Shown here one piece after another: positions 13,123 through 24,595 of a stretch of 64,000 nucleotides of DNA; position 1 is the first letter of the stretch, and the number at the start of each line of letters is the position of its first letter. The position numbers were made by a program, and so were the translations under genes. Where the stretch lies: the NCBI RefSeq assembly GCF_003597395.2, contig NC_133777.1, positions 57,919,560-57,983,559 on the forward strand, written 5' to 3'. This DNA comes from Chelonoidis abingdonii (taxonomy: Eukaryota > Chordata > Testudines > Testudinidae). The notes beneath the pieces were generated by a model that saw nothing but the letters and a program-made list of their open reading frames with translations, made no database searches and was not told where the DNA came from.

Positions 13123-13245
13123 TAGGATTGCCAATTTTGTTTGGACATATTCCTGGAGGTTTCATTATCTGACATAATCTTTAATTAAAGATTAATCTTT
13201 AATTCCTGGAGACTCCAGGCCAATCCTGGAACACTGGCAACCTTA
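13123..13245. mobile_element. Short MITE (about 120 bp) with GGATTGCCAA-type termini
   Basis: The left end TAGGATTGCCAA pairs with TAAGGTTGCCAG, the reverse complement of the right end. The interior has TTCCTGGAGGTTTCATTATC and the mirror TTCCTGGAGACTCCAGGCC, plus a TTTAATTAAAGATTAATCTTTAATT core. I recognise this as a common sauropsid miniature element. Flanks (CCTGAAA and ATTGAAA) match weakly, compatible with an old hAT duplication. Confidence 0.65.
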
Positions 13246-16200
13246 ATTGAAAGTCTTTATAAATGCTGATCTCATTCAGGTTAGGGCAGAGCGAGGCTGG
13301 GAACATGGCACTGATCCATTGGGACAATATGTGTCGCCAGGGGAACCCAACAAGAGCAATCTCTGTGATCTCTAGAACACAAGGACTCCAATTATTACAA
13401 GTGCTTTCATAAAGCATGTATGAGAGGCTCTTTGCGTACTCCGTCCTCTACCGTTACATGTGTAAAGCCCAGTCAGAATCTGGCCCATAAGTATTGTGTC
13501 ATCCATATTTGATATGGGCTTCCCTAGTCATTATGAAGTGCTGTTGGCACACTGTGGGTGGTAAATTGGAACACAATATCAAATTGTAGTAGGAGTAGAA
13601 ATGGTGCCAGCCTTATTCTTATATAGTACAAGCAGCCCTGTACCAGAACCTGACTCCCTATTATAAAAAGGGATGAAAAATTGGGTTAATAATTCTTTAC
13701 AGAACATGGTTCAAAATATGAGTATCAGAATACTTATTAGCACTATAGTTAACATTTATAACAGTGCATACATCATGTGTATTACTTCATACCTGTTTGT
13801 AAAGATGCTACCTAGAATTTAGGTTGATACCTAATGCACTGGACATGTGTTCTTGCATACTAATTCACCCCTGGCAACTTATTGTTGAACCATACATATT
13901 TCACCCCATGCATACTCCACAGAAAGAAAGGACTTGATTCTCCTGTGCCTTGTATCTTGTGTGGTCATTCCCATCCATATCAAGTGAGCTTAAAATCAAC
14001 TCACCATGTTTTATATCAGGGTGATTTAAATAGCAATTTCAATCACCAAGTGGAAAGCCACAATTTAATCAATTTTAATAAACTTTTCCACATGTACTTG
14101 CTTTATTTTGTAGAGAAAGATGCATTCACATTGGTTGATATAACAATTAAAATGTTGATTTACAGCTAAATAGAGCCTTTATGCTAAATTTGGTACATCT
14201 TTTTTTCTACCCAGAAGGGTATATATTATGTACACTTATTTAAGCAATTATATTGCTTAATGTTCTCAGAGTTTATTGTACACTTTTAATACGTTAGCAA
14301 ATTGTGAATGATATATTGCTTACATACTAGGTAATTAACTTTTTGCTCATGATTTGTGTCAAGCTACATTAGGATGGTCACTGGAATTTAATGAAACACA
14401 CGACAGCATATCTGTTTTTAATTTATATGTTTTAAGAGATATAATAAACTAATTTAAATCAGATGTTTTAAATTGATTTTTTTCTCCACTGTGGTGTGAT
14501 ATGCCACCAAATCAGAATATTCTATTAATGATATTTCTAAACCTACTTTGCATAACTTCATGTGACTACACATGATGCAAGACAGCCAGGAATCCAGCCC
14601 AAAGTCTATATTTCTGTGGGAATTGGTATGGAAAGTTGCAAACTTTAAACATATACAGGGATTATGCTTAACCCTGCCATTTTTGGACATAAGCAGGGAT
14701 TCACACTTAAAACATTGCACTGGAGTTCAGTCAGCTGCTGTAGCAGGTTGGTAATAGACTATATAGAGCCTTTCATCTTTAGGTGACCAAAAATCCAGCC
14801 TAGGTCTGAAGACAAAAAGTTGTCACCATTTGATAGATATTCAGGGGCCTGTTACATGAATTATTGACATCAGGTCAGTCTTTAGAGGATATCTGCCCAC
14901 TCTCACTAAAACTACCACTGGCAGCACCCTGGCTGATAGTTTCATCAGAGAAGTCGGTGATCCATGGTGAATGGACTTGAGCGCTCTCTCCTAGAGGTAC
15001 TTCTCTAGGACGTGGCTGAAAAGCAGTGTGGGGGAAGCTTGCACTTTTACTGCTTGTGCTGTGCCTGCCCTGTGGAAAGAAGCCGTTGGTTTCCAGTGTT
15101 GACCCATAAACAAGTTTCAAGATCACTCAAATGAATTTTAAAAAAATGTGGTTAGCTCATTTGATCTGTTTAGCTTGGCTCTTTGGGATGGTGTAAAAAA
15201 GACAGCATTTAATGATGGCTTTCCCTGAACTTGGAAATTCTCTTCAGATTATTTCTCCTGAATCCGTCTGTTTAGGTGATAGACCTATTTGGGTCATAAG
15301 TAAATCTAAGAAGTGTTTAACCTTAATTTTAATCTTTAAATTTACTAAAATAAAGAGCTTTTGCATATAATTTACAGTTCGGGTTTTGGTCATTTGTTCT
15401 TCCCAGTATAGAAAAATGGATTTTAACGAGGAGTGGGGGACGATGGCCTCCTTTATTTCTGAGTACGAAGGGAATAATTCACTAAGGATCTTGAACAGGA
15501 GTCATTGGGTCACACTTGGCTTGCTAGCGCACTCCACTTACCCAGAATTACCTTGCAATCACTATTTTTCTTTCATTGGACCGACGAGTGCAAATACATT
15601 ACACTGTTCATTCTAACACAGCCGCGAGCTTTAGGGTTCTTTTTCCCCTAAAAACACCATTAAATAAAGTTTTAAGAAAAGAGAGCTAGGGCCTGCTTTG
15701 TTAAAAGAGACTGTTGCCAAAGGAAAACAGTCTCTTGTATTTTGGCAGGATACTATATGAACCCAGCTGTCTACCCGCAGTTGCTTTTGGCTGGATTATT
15801 TGCCAGCTTTTAAAAAATTAATTTGTTTGTTTGTCATGGAGAATGAATTTTTCACTCTTGTGAATCAGGTTTGAACTCCCCTTTATGGAAAGGCATATGA
15901 AAAGTATAATGGCATGAGTTCTTCATTCCCAACTTCCTCCCATTGGTCACTTACAGCTATTCTATGCTGGGGAGTTGCCTTATTAGCAGGAACTGAAGGG
16001 ATTCCCATAGCAGAGCACAAATATTCAGGTGACCACAACTGTAAAGGGGCAATTCCAGCACAGAATAACTAAAGGATTGTGGGAACCCTGTGATGTAAGG
16101 TGCCTGCCTTCCTCTGCTCCTAGAATTTCAAATATCTGGTGAGGCTCAGAAACATGGAGAAGATTGAACTGAGCAAAATAATATATGGGGAAGAGACTTA

Positions 16201-16250
16201 GAAGGACCTTTCAGGGTTTTTCATTATTTGTATTTCAGTAATTCTGTCAG
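13246..16250. other. Unassigned sequence with one short hairpin
   Basis: The only structured element I noted is a perfect 11-bp stem (AAGAGACTGTT at 15705-15715, AACAGTCTCTT at 15726-15736) with a 10-nt loop and no T-run after it. No coding signal: frames near 13882, 14875 and 15386 lack recognisable domains. Confidence 0.45.
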
Positions 16251-16500
16251 GCCTGAACCAAATTCCAGGCCCCATTGTGCAAGGCACTGTACAAACATAA
16301 TAAGAAGGGACTTTCCCTGAAGAGCTTGCAGTAAAATAGACAAGACAGATAAAGGGTGGGAGAAATTATCCCCATTCTACAGATGGAGAACTTCAAGACA
16401 AAGAAATGGAATGACATGCCTAGGGTTACACAGTCTGTGGCAGGGCTGGGAACTAAATCTAGCTCTCCTTCATCCCAGTCAAATGGCTTAACATAAAACA
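16251..16500 (-). repeat. MIR/L2-type SINE, minus strand
   Basis: In plus-strand order: CCCCATTGTGCAAGGCACTG, AAGAGCTTGCAGT, then ATTATCCCCATTCTACAGAT, then GACATGCCTAGGGTTACACA and GGCAGGGCTGGGAACTA. The last three are the reverse complement of the MIR core (TGTGACCTTGGGCAAGT..CATCTGTAAAATGGGGATAAT). The first is the reverse of the L2-like tail. Confidence 0.75.
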
Positions 16501-16534
16501 ATCCTTCCCTCCTCCTCTTTCAGTCTTCTACACA

Positions 16535-16745
16535 TTCAGCTTTTTTGGCATCAGTTCTCTTTTTGTGCTGGGTCCTGGTCCATAACTAGGATTCCTAGGT
16601 GCCTTGTAATACAAATATATGTGCCTGCCTTCTCAATTTAGATTGCAAGCTCTTCGGAGGATCTCTTACTACGTATTTGTACGGTGCCTAGCACATGGAG
16701 CCTTTATCCTGGTTGAAGCCGCTAGGCATTATTGAAATACAAATA
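16535..16745 (+). repeat. Two L2/MIR-type 3' tails in succession
   Basis: First: TGGGTCCTGGTCCATAACTA with CCTAGGTGCCTTGTAATAC. Second: TTAGATTGCAAGCTCTTCGG, TTTGTACGGTGCCTAGCACA and GAAATACAAATAA. Both fit the tail of the same LINE2-like family, head to tail. Confidence 0.65.
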
Positions 16746-16942
16746 ACTGTGGATGGAAGATCCTTGTAAGTCTCTTACCCACATATTATTCTGCTCAGTT
16801 CAGTATTCTCCATGTTTCTGAGCCTGCCAGAAGTTTGAAATTGTAGGAGCGGGGGGAAGGGAATGCCTAGTACTAATATAGATGCCCTGTCATGTTCCCA
16901 TAATCATTTGGTTATTCTGTATTGAAATTTATTTTGATGATG

Positions 16943-17025
16943 GTTTATAGTGCGGTAATGCCTACAAAGCCCAGACCACGACTCTGTTATACTAGGTGTT
17001 GTACAAACACCAAACAGCCTGAATT
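16943..17025 (-). repeat. L2/MIR-type tail, minus strand
   Basis: AATGCCTACAAAGCCCAGAC then TAGGTGTTGTACAAACACC is a diverged reverse copy of the tail (GTTTGTACAGCGCCTAGCAC). The 375 bases after it, up to 17401, hold nothing I recognise. Confidence 0.5.
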
Positions 17026-17515
17026 GCCCTTATACAGTTGTGGTCACCAAAATGTGTTCCTGCCCTCCTGAGGGGTTCCCTTCAGCTCCTGCTAAAAAAA
17101 GGCAGACTCCAACCATGGAACATTACAATGCTGTAAGTGAGCAAGGAGAATGGGTTGGGAGTGAAGTCCACCTGCTCTGATTATTTTCATATATATCCAT
17201 AAGGAGCAACAAATTTAGCCTCACTTTTCACTATAGTTCAGGTTAATAAACGTATTCAGTTTTGTGGACATGACTCGTTGGAAGTGCTCTAGGGTAAGCA
17301 TATAATTCATTCAACAATTTAACAGTGAAGAAATTCTGGTTGTGTTCAGTACCATTGTTGGTAGTCTGTTAGCAAATGCAAGAATAATCACATCCAGAAA
17401 GTACCGTATACACTTGATCATAAGCTGGTTCGTTTGTAAGCCAATCCCGCCCCCCAAGATGGATAAGTAAAAATGGACATTTTTTATGACCTGTTCAGAA
17501 GCGGACCCTATAATG

Positions 17516-17700
17516 CAGGGGTCAGCAAACTTTGGCTCCTGGACCATCAGAATAAGCCGCTGGTGGGCCGCGATGGTTTGTTTACCTCAAGCATCTGCAG
17601 GCACAGAGGTAAACCTAAGTAAATAAAGTGTTCCAGCACACCAGCTGCTTTCTGTGACGGGCTGAGACAGCAACTGGTGGGGAAATTTTCTGAGGGGGAG
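17516..17700 (+). mobile_element. hAT-type MITE fragment, nested
   Basis: CAGGGGTCAGCAAACTTTGG is the left terminal repeat of a GGTCRGCAA hAT group. The following GCCGCTGGTGGGCCGCGATG and GGTTTGTTTACCTC match the complete hAT copy at 50072-50390 in its internal part. I found no matching right terminus, so the right boundary is approximate. Confidence 0.7.
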
Positions 17701-17809
17701 AAGCTGGGGGTCAGGAAAGTAACCCATGACCCCACCCCTAGCCTGGTACCCCCATACTCTCCCCATTCTATCCCTTCCCACTTTTTCTGGGGAGGATGTC
17801 TCTCACCCA

Positions 17810-18060
17810 GCTAGAGCTGCTCTGGCAGGCTGGGGAGTACGGCTGCAGCCTGCTCCAGCGGGCCAGACCAGGTGGCGTGGCCGCTGCATCTTCCAGTGGG
17901 CTGGTCTGGGCCGGGCAGCACGGCCGCAGCATGTTCCGGCAGGCCAGGTGGCATGGCTGCAGCCTGCTCTGGGGTGCGGGGCTGAGCAGCACGACTGCAG
18001 CCTGCCAGCCCCTGAGCTGCAGGTGCAGCTGCTTTGGAGGCTTGGGGGAGAGCAGCGTGG
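17810..18060. repeat. Degenerate GC-rich minisatellite block
   Basis: Phrases such as GGCTGCAGCCTGCTC (three loose copies), CAGGCCAGGTGG/GGGCCAGACCAGGTGG and GGCCGCAGCATG/GGCCGCTGCATC recur at roughly 55-65 base intervals. The block is strongly CpG- and CTG-rich against AT-rich flanks. Confidence 0.55.
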
Positions 18061-18192
18061 CCAGAAGTGGAGAGAGACTGGTTCTGCCTCTTCCCTTCTG
18101 GCGCTGCAGATTGTTCTGCCTCTCCTTGCTCCCTCTCTGCTGCTTCCCTTTTTTACTAAAAAATCTGGCTTCTGAACAGGTATATACAGTAC

Positions 18193-18996
18193 TCCCTATA
18201 GTCATGCTGCCTGTTTCATCCTATGCAGCAGAGCAGGAAAAGCAACTCTTTAAAAGTTGAGAGCTGTCAGTGACAAAAATTAATAGCTGCTCCTATACAT
18301 TTAGAAAAAAGCAGAGGCATCTTAATGTATGGTCAATTTAGGAACCACCTGTTGCTTGACTGAGTAAGTAACTCCTTCAATGGCTCAGGCTCTTCTTTAT
18401 TTGCATAATGCAGAGAGGCCCGAGAGTATAAGACTAGACAGGAGGCTCTTGTGGTATCTATGATGGGCAATACTTGCTGAATACGAAATGAAAGACTTTT
18501 TGTAAACAACCAGAACAAACTGAAACAAATGGATAGGTTGCAAAAGAATGAAGCTGATCATTTTGCTTTCAGTTTAGGGCTGCTACATAGAAGACAAAGA
18601 AACCTATTAGACAGGCTGCCCTCGTTTCCTCTCATTTTAGCAAAGATGACCTTCATTCAGCTAACTAGAGGTTTGCCTATTTAGTATTTAGATAGTCAAG
18701 TTTATACATTAATATTTTCTTCCTATTCTGCCTGATTGAGAGAAAGGAAATTATTGTGCACCTAAAGTAACTGTGGCTGCATTTTGAGTTAATGTTGGTA
18801 AATCTACTATAGAAATACTTCTCCATTTACTACATGATTTATATATGGATTCTTCCTGTTAAAAGCACCTGTACAAATTAAACAATCTTTTCTGACCAAT
18901 GCAGTAGATAGTTACATAGCCCTTATTACCACTGCTTTTGATGTTTGAGCTCTTTTTAGCTCATATAGTTCTCCTGATGAAAGACCCTAAGAAGCA
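18193..18996. other. Unassigned AT-rich sequence
   Basis: No repeat ends or coding signal noticed. Confidence 0.45.
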
Positions 18997-19274
18997 TAGG
19001 CGTTGACTTTTGTTTTTGCCGGTGGGTGTTTTTGAAGAGGTGAGTGTGTTGGTGTGGGAGGAAAGACAGGAGGTACTCTGCCAGTTTTGGGGGAGGCTAT
19101 TTTCAGCATATTGATACAGTTCTTTCATATTCTAGTTATTGAATGACTATCATTGGTATCTTTACTATTTAATAATGATTCAATTGTTATGAATTACATA
19201 ATTACATTATCATGAATTACAGTATACTAAAATCATTGCAAACACCTACAAGCTGTCTTCACTAACGTCCCGGT

Positions 19275-19538
19275 TTAAAGACATTGTCTCGCTGTAACTT
19301 TTTGGATGAAGCAGTCAGCAATCTTATTTACATCTAGTTCTCTGATATTTTCTTTATGCAGGTTAAGGACAGCAACATTATTCTGTTGTGTTTGTCCCAT
19401 TGATGACTGGAGATAATTTTTAAGTCTTCTGAAGCTGGCAAATGAGTTCAGGATAATATAGGCACAGTGAGAAGGATTCTTATAAATTTTCAGTACTGTA
19501 GAAATATAGTGCTTCCAGAGTACTGCAAATGACTCCAA
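19275..19538 (-). pseudogene. hAT transposase C-terminal (dimerisation domain) remnant
   Basis: The 87-codon minus-strand frame contains, at residues about 30-76, NSFASFRRLKNYLQSSMGQ, then NNVAVLNLHKENIRELDV and NKIADCFI. This matches the hAT C-terminal dimerisation pattern (ERSFS.LK.IK.YLRS.M...RL..LA.L.I..D....D...I..F.), closest in style to ZMYM1/ZBED-like transposases common in vertebrates. The canonical ER of ERSFS is changed (LNSFAS). A full transposase is 500-700 residues, so nearly all of the catalytic RNase-H fold is missing. It is a dead fragment. A domesticated gene is unlikely, as there is no larger frame beside it. Confidence 0.75.
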
Positions 19539-19607
19539 GATCTCTTTCTTGATGGATAAGAGCTAATTTAGGCACCATCATTTTGTTGGGATTAGATAGA
19601 TAGATAG

Positions 19608-19925
19608 TTCGGATTATATTCTGCCATGTGCATTACTTTGCATTTAACATTGAATTTCATCTGCCATTTTGTTGCCAAATCACCCAGTTTTGTGAGATCC
19701 CTTTATAACTCTTTTTTCAGTCTGTTTTGGGTTTATCTTGAGTAATTTTGTATCATCTATAAACTTTGCCACCTCACTGTTTACCCCCTTTTGCAGATCA
19801 CTTATGAATATGTTGTACTGGGACTAGTGCTGTTCAAACCCCTCCTGGACACCACTATTTACTTCTCTCCACTCAGAAAATAGGTCATTTATTCCTACCC
19901 TTTGTTTCCCATCTTTTAACTGGAA
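19608..19925 (-). mobile_element. CR1 LINE fragment (RT region), minus strand
   Basis: CATGTGCATTACTTTGCATT, AATTTCATCTGCCATTTTGT, GTAATTTTGTATCATCTATA and TTTACCCCCTTTTGCAGATC follow the same order as 52600-52800, where the protein motifs are readable. It covers the RT segment after the catalytic ADD motif. It is internal only: no 3' terminus and no 5' part. Confidence 0.85.
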
Positions 19926-20192
19926 TGCCTGGGAATGCTTTCAGGATCATCTAAGGACCCCTAATTTAATTTAATGACAAGCCTTTTGTTATCTTAATCA
20001 CCCTGCCTCTGTTTATAAACAAACTCCCTGCCCCAAGGGCAGAAGTTGTTAGCAGCACAAAGTTCATCACATTCCACACTCAAGCTCTGATACCTGGTTG
20101 CTGAGTACCCACTATTCCCCTCTCTCTCCTGCTTCCCCCGCCCGCTCCTCATGGGCACTTGAGCCCTGAAGCACCCACAGAGTAGGTGCCTG

Positions 20193-20705
20193 TGCTAAAA
20201 AGGGCAATTGTATAAGCATCTGTTTATAGGTTGGCTAATACAGCCAGCATTATGCTGCCATTTAAACCATTGGTCATAGTGTTGGCTTTCTGTTGATTAT
20301 AAAGTGGTGTTACTGTGGATGTAATTCATTAACAGTGCCAACTCAGGTAAAACTGCTTTGAATGTCTTAAGGAAATATATATTTCTAATTGGAAGGAAAA
20401 TGCTCCAACTGAGGTGTTGAATGAAAAGTGACAGTCGTCATTATTCTGGTTTACCAAAGGTTTTCTGGTTTACCAAAGGTTTTCTGTCTTCTGCAGAGAC
20501 TTCTCAGCTACCTGCTGGCTATATCTCTGAGTCTGTCCCATTGATTCTGTTTAATGTTGACCTTTCACAGATCCCTAAACGCATTGCTCTGAAGCAGTTT
20601 CAAAATATATAAGACCTGATTTTGACCCCATTTACCAGTGTAACTCCGCTGACTTAAATATACACTCTCAGGTCAATACATCTGCACTGTGAATAAGCAC
20701 CTTAC
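20193..20705. other. Unassigned, with a 19-bp tandem duplication
   Basis: A perfect 19-bp unit (TTCTGGTTTACCAAAGGTT) occurs at 20444-20462 and 20463-20481, followed by a partial third start. Otherwise nothing recognised. TGACCCCATTTACCAGTGTA at about 20624 resembles one side of the palindromic repeat at 50572. Confidence 0.6.
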
Positions 20706-20800
20706 AATCATAGACATTTAGGGCTGGAAAGTACCTAAGGAGGTCATCTAGTACATTTCCTCCCAACCCTGCTCCCTTCCTCCCCCAAGTATATCTTAGC
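20706..20800 (-). mobile_element. CR1 LINE 3' end fragment, minus strand
   Basis: ATCATAGACATTTAGGGCTG, GAAAGTACCTAAGGAGGTCA and TCTAGTACATTTCC are the reverse of the CR1 3' UTR (GGACTAGATGACCTCCT..AGGTCCCTTCCAGCCCTA..TATGAT). The element is very short, as usual for 5'-truncated CR1. Confidence 0.75.
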
Positions 20801-22640
20801 CCACAGCTGAGGAAAAAAAACAACCTATGTACTCCTATGTAGTATGTCCAGCAAATAACTGCTCCAGAATTAGGGGTCTAAGTACTGCAATTCTTGATGC
20901 AGGAGTTAAGAAATCTTCATACTTGATGCACTTTCATCAGTAATGAATGCAGGAGGTGCTCCCATTAGCCCATGTTTCTAGTTTCTAAGGACTGATCATA
21001 GAAATTTGTCAAGCAATTGAACAAAATCTATGAATCCTTACAAACTGGCAGAACCTGAGCCCCCTGAACCAAATCCAGATGTTGCCAATTCAGCAAAGGC
21101 TGCGTGGACACATGATGATTGAGCTCAATGTCACCTCAACTTAGAAGAGCCTACATTTGGAATGACAAGCTGTCTGCATAGGCAAGTGGCTGGCTAAGAG
21201 TCTGGCCCTGGACTGGGTAGTTCTCCGTTCAACTGGCACATTCCTTTCAACCACAATTTATGCCTACAGTACAAGCTCTGTTGGTCTAGTGTTGCAATGT
21301 AGTGGTCTTTATCATAAAGCATTTCAACATGCTGCAGGCTGGGATTTTTCACAGATTCCTACAGGAGTTTGATACCCAATGCATTTTTTAGTCAGTGGGA
21401 GGTGGGTGCCCAACTTCTTTTGGGGCATTTGAAATATCAGCTATAAATATAATGTTATGAGTTCACTAAACGTGGCTAGAATCTGAACCAAATCCTCCAC
21501 CCATTTGTGTTTTCACCCCAGTCTCTATTTTATAGGGCTAAGGAAATAATCACAAGAGATACAGCAACCAAACTGCGTAACCTGCAAAACATTTTAAGCT
21601 ATATCTTCAAGGGGTAGGAAACATGAAAAGAGTTCGATATTGTCATCGTTATCAGTTATTTGTTTGGTTTGGGATATAGGAATAAATCAAAACCTTGGCT
21701 GACAGTAGTTGCTTCAGATTCTAATGTTTTGCCTCTAAGGCAGTAAGTGACCTAGTTCTTCCTTTATACTCTTTAGTTAGATTCATTAGAAAAGCTGTGA
21801 TTAAGTTGTACTTATTAAAGTAAGTTTGCTTTCCACCTTCATTACACGTTTTTATGTATTTGTCAGGCCTTTTGCCTCATTGTGAAATGGAATTATCCCC
21901 GGAATAATCGACCTCCCCTCCAATCAAGTTGGGCTTCTCAGTTCACATCAAGAAATGGAAAGTTGCCTGTACTAATTGGCTGTGGAGACAAAATACTATA
22001 TAGAAATACTAAAAAAAAATAAAATAAAAAAAAAATTGTTGAGACTCAGTAAATTGCAAGACTACTAATTAAATGAAAAAATCAGTCTTTTTTGGTCACT
22101 TTTGTGCTGCATTTATTATTACAGAGACTATAATATCAAACTTGCATTATGCATGAGGAGTACATAAAAGAAGTACAGATGACAAACATTTAAAGCTTTT
22201 GTTCTCTTTTGTCATTATGCGCCCATTGGATTCAAAGTGGTCTCTATTTGGTCTCTAATTTTGCAAGCACAAGCAATTATAGGCACTAAAGGGAGATATC
22301 AAAATCTTGTCACTTGCACTTATTTGTAGGTAGCTATTTTTATACATTTGGCTCATCTCTAGATGCTGTGTGTGGTGCAAAGGAAAAGCTGAATTCTTTG
22401 CCTACAGTGCTGCCCCTTGTGGTCATAGATCTCCCCAAACAAGTTCACCAAGCCATCTCTTTCATCTCATTCGGATCTCTCCTAATAACTCCCCTTGGTC
22501 ATGCAGCGTGCTAGAAGTATGTAGGGGATGAGGGGATGGAAGAGCTTAAAAAATCCTGGAACCTTCAGGATGTGTACATGCTGCTATTGTCCTCTTATTA
22601 CTGACACTCTCTTGTGCGTCCTCTGCCCCCATCTTCTCTC
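20801..22640. other. Unassigned sequence
   Basis: An A-rich stretch occurs at about 22010-22037. GTCAGTGGGAGGTGGGTGCC (about 21392) resembles the short repeat at 58080-58165. No coding signal. Confidence 0.45.
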
Positions 22641-22745
22641 CCACTATACACACCCTTGTTTGTTTAGGACCCTAGCTTGCAAGCTTGTTAAATCACGGGA
22701 TGGTCCTTTTGTTTTGTGAGGTACCTAGCATGTTTGGAGGTAATG
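22641..22745 (+). repeat. L2/MIR-type 3' tail, diverged
   Basis: GACCCTAGCTTGCAAGCTTG, then GGATGGTCCTTTTGTTTTGT and GAGGTACCTAGCATGTTTGG, keep the order of the tail (AGATTGTAAGCTC..GGGACTGT..TTTGTACAGCGCCTAGCA). Confidence 0.5.
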
Positions 22746-24394
22746 AAAAGTAGTAACAAATTTACAATTTTTTGATTTTGTGTTAAACTCACTTAAGGTC
22801 AGAGAGGGATGAGGGGGATAAATCAAGATTTTTGAAGCCTCTTTCTAGCCTTGCAGAGGGTGACTTTATGCACTGACCATCTGGGGATGTTTAAGAGGCA
22901 TGAAAAAGCTCTTCTGAGGGCACTAGCATTGATATTCAGAGCTACTGTGGTCTTGCTCCAGGTTCATTCATCCTTATTATACAATATCATTTTCCTATTT
23001 TGGTCTAGCAATCCAGCAGTGGCAGTGCTTATTTGTGTGTTGTGTATAGCTAGTAAATATGGTTATTCAGACCCCACTGTGTCTCTATGGCTCCTTCATG
23101 TTATGTTATATAAAGAGCAAAAGTCACAACAATCAGGGAAAAGGGATGGGATCCTAACGCAAGAATGTGATAAATACCGAGTGACCGCAGAGGGTGCTGG
23201 GAGGAAACTAATTTATGCTCAATGCCCGATTAAGTGCTCTGCATTTCTCTCATGAATCTTCCTATCAAGTGATTATACTCATCTCACACCATGGAATTCA
23301 GGGCAGGGTGCGTGAGGGAAATATCCCCAGACTGTTCCATTGGACCAGCCAGGAGTTTCCCTCTCATGGAGATCTCTGCTGGCCATTTGCAGCCCCTCTG
23401 TGCCTCCTGAGTGGCACAGAGGGGCCAGATCTCAATAGACAATCTTGCCTTTCATGTTTGCATCAGCCTTAGTGAATCGGCTCTCACCAACATGGGCTTG
23501 TTCCACAGCACAGAGTAGAGGAATTGCTTCTGCAAAGCCTGTTCATGCTGATGCTCATTGTGCTGCAATTTCTAATAGATTAAAATCTACACCATCATAA
23601 TCACAGCTGCTGGTGTTATTTCACAGCACCTCTCAGACAATAGGTCAAGGAATGCTTTATATCTATGCATGCTAAAATAGTAAAAGCTTTTTAGCACACA
23701 TACCCCAAGACAGACCTATTGGTGCAGAAGAACTCTTTAATATTACCAGCTGGTCTATGGCTCTGGAATGATAATGGATAATAGAACCTAGATATGGCTT
23801 TGAAAGGAAATCCTGCTGTGCCTCGTTGCCCAGAGATAGTGTCTGAGTGAGGCAGGGGAATGGCAGCATAAAAGGTGGGATTTTTCCTTGCATAGTGATT
23901 ATATTTGCTCAGGGGAAAGCAGCAGAAAGATTCTGATGTGTAAATGCCTGATGTTTTCTGGAATCGTTGCCCAGTCAGCCCAGGTCAAAAGGACCTGCAG
24001 TGATCTGCCATGCTCTGTACGTGTCAGTTGTACAAGAGAGAGCTGCCAAGAGGGCAATGTAAAGTATGAGAAAAGTCTGTGTGAACTCATGTCACCTTCT
24101 CTGAACCAGCATCTCCCTCCCCATTCCTCCCACCCCAGTGTTCTACATCCCTTGTAATGCTTCCTGGGCTTTCATCTTTTTCACAACCCCAAATGCTCAG
24201 ACAAAATCAGAGGTGTCCAATTATCATTTTGACTACTTGAGATGAGTTCTCTTCCCCCACCTTTCCATTTAAATTGTACTTGCTTTCATAGCTGAGGCAG
24301 AATAGAGCCCTGAGGTATCTTGTCAGTTATGAAAACTGACTTGCAGGCTTTTTTTCTGATGGTCAAACATCTTTTAAATATTTTTAACTTGTTC
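22746..24394. other. Unassigned sequence
   Basis: A 134-codon plus frame (22851-23255) has two hydrophobic stretches but no start context, domain or codon bias that I can recognise. I treat it as chance. Confidence 0.4.
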
Positions 24395-24595
24395 TAGGTG
24401 GCCATCTCAAATCACTTTATATGCATTAGTGAATTAAGTTTTCAAAATATCTATGATAGTAAATATTATTTTTCCTGTATTCTGATATGAAACTGACAAG
24501 TGACTTGTCCAGAGAGACAGTCTTTGGTAGAGCTAGAAAAAGAACCTAAATCTCCAGACTCTCAGTCCAGTGCTCTAATCACAAAGAAACTTTCC
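24395..24595 (-). repeat. MIR, minus strand, diverged
   Basis: AAACTGACAAGTGACTTGTC, then GTCTTTGGTAGAGCTAGAAA and AGAACCTAAATCTCCAGACT, followed by CAGTGCTCTAATCAC, is the reverse of MIR from its core to its tRNA-like head. Confidence 0.65.

Larger units (their letters stand above)
17402..18191. mobile_element. TA-flanked DNA transposon (about 790 bp) with GC-rich core
   Basis: The left end (TACCGTATACACTTGATCAT) and the reverse complement of the right end (TACTGTATATACCTGTTCAG) match over about 28 bp at roughly 80%. TA lies at both boundaries, which fits a Tc1/mariner-type or similar TA-targeting element. I recognise the CGTATA..CATAAGC.GGTTCG left end as recurrent in reptile genomes, but cannot name it. 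Inside are a hAT fragment (17516 onward) and a GC-rich, CTGCAG/GGCC-rich block (about 17810-18060) that creates overlapping open frames of about 145-155 codons on both strands. Their composition is repetitive and they have no domain, so I do not call them genes. Confidence 0.6.
18997..20192 (-). mobile_element. Decayed hAT transposon with transposase remnant
   Basis: The ends look like an imperfect inverted pair: TAGGCGTTGACTTTTG at the left, and CAGGCACCTACTCTGTGGGT as the reverse complement of the right (shared AGGC..ACT). Right-end phrases GAGCCCTGAAGCACCCACAG and left GGTGGGTGTTTTTG fit a reptilian hAT group whose ends read GGTGCTC..GAGCACCCAC. Between them lies a hAT transposase C-terminal remnant (19269-19538, minus) and a CR1 fragment. 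No 8-bp duplication is visible at the boundaries, so the limits are tentative. Confidence 0.5.

Noticed and set aside
15705..15736. Perfect 11-bp stem-loop as a possible terminator or small RNA
   Set aside because: No T-run follows, the context is vertebrate-like rather than bacterial, and an isolated stem of this size is expected by chance in 64 kb.
17726..18260. Overlapping 145-154 codon ORFs on both strands
   Set aside because: They lie in a GC-rich tandem-like block inside a transposon. Stop-poor frames on both strands are expected from composition.
22851..23255. 134-codon ORF with hydrophobic stretches that could look like membrane segments
   Set aside because: Hydrophobic runs come from T-rich DNA. 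No family similarity recognised.
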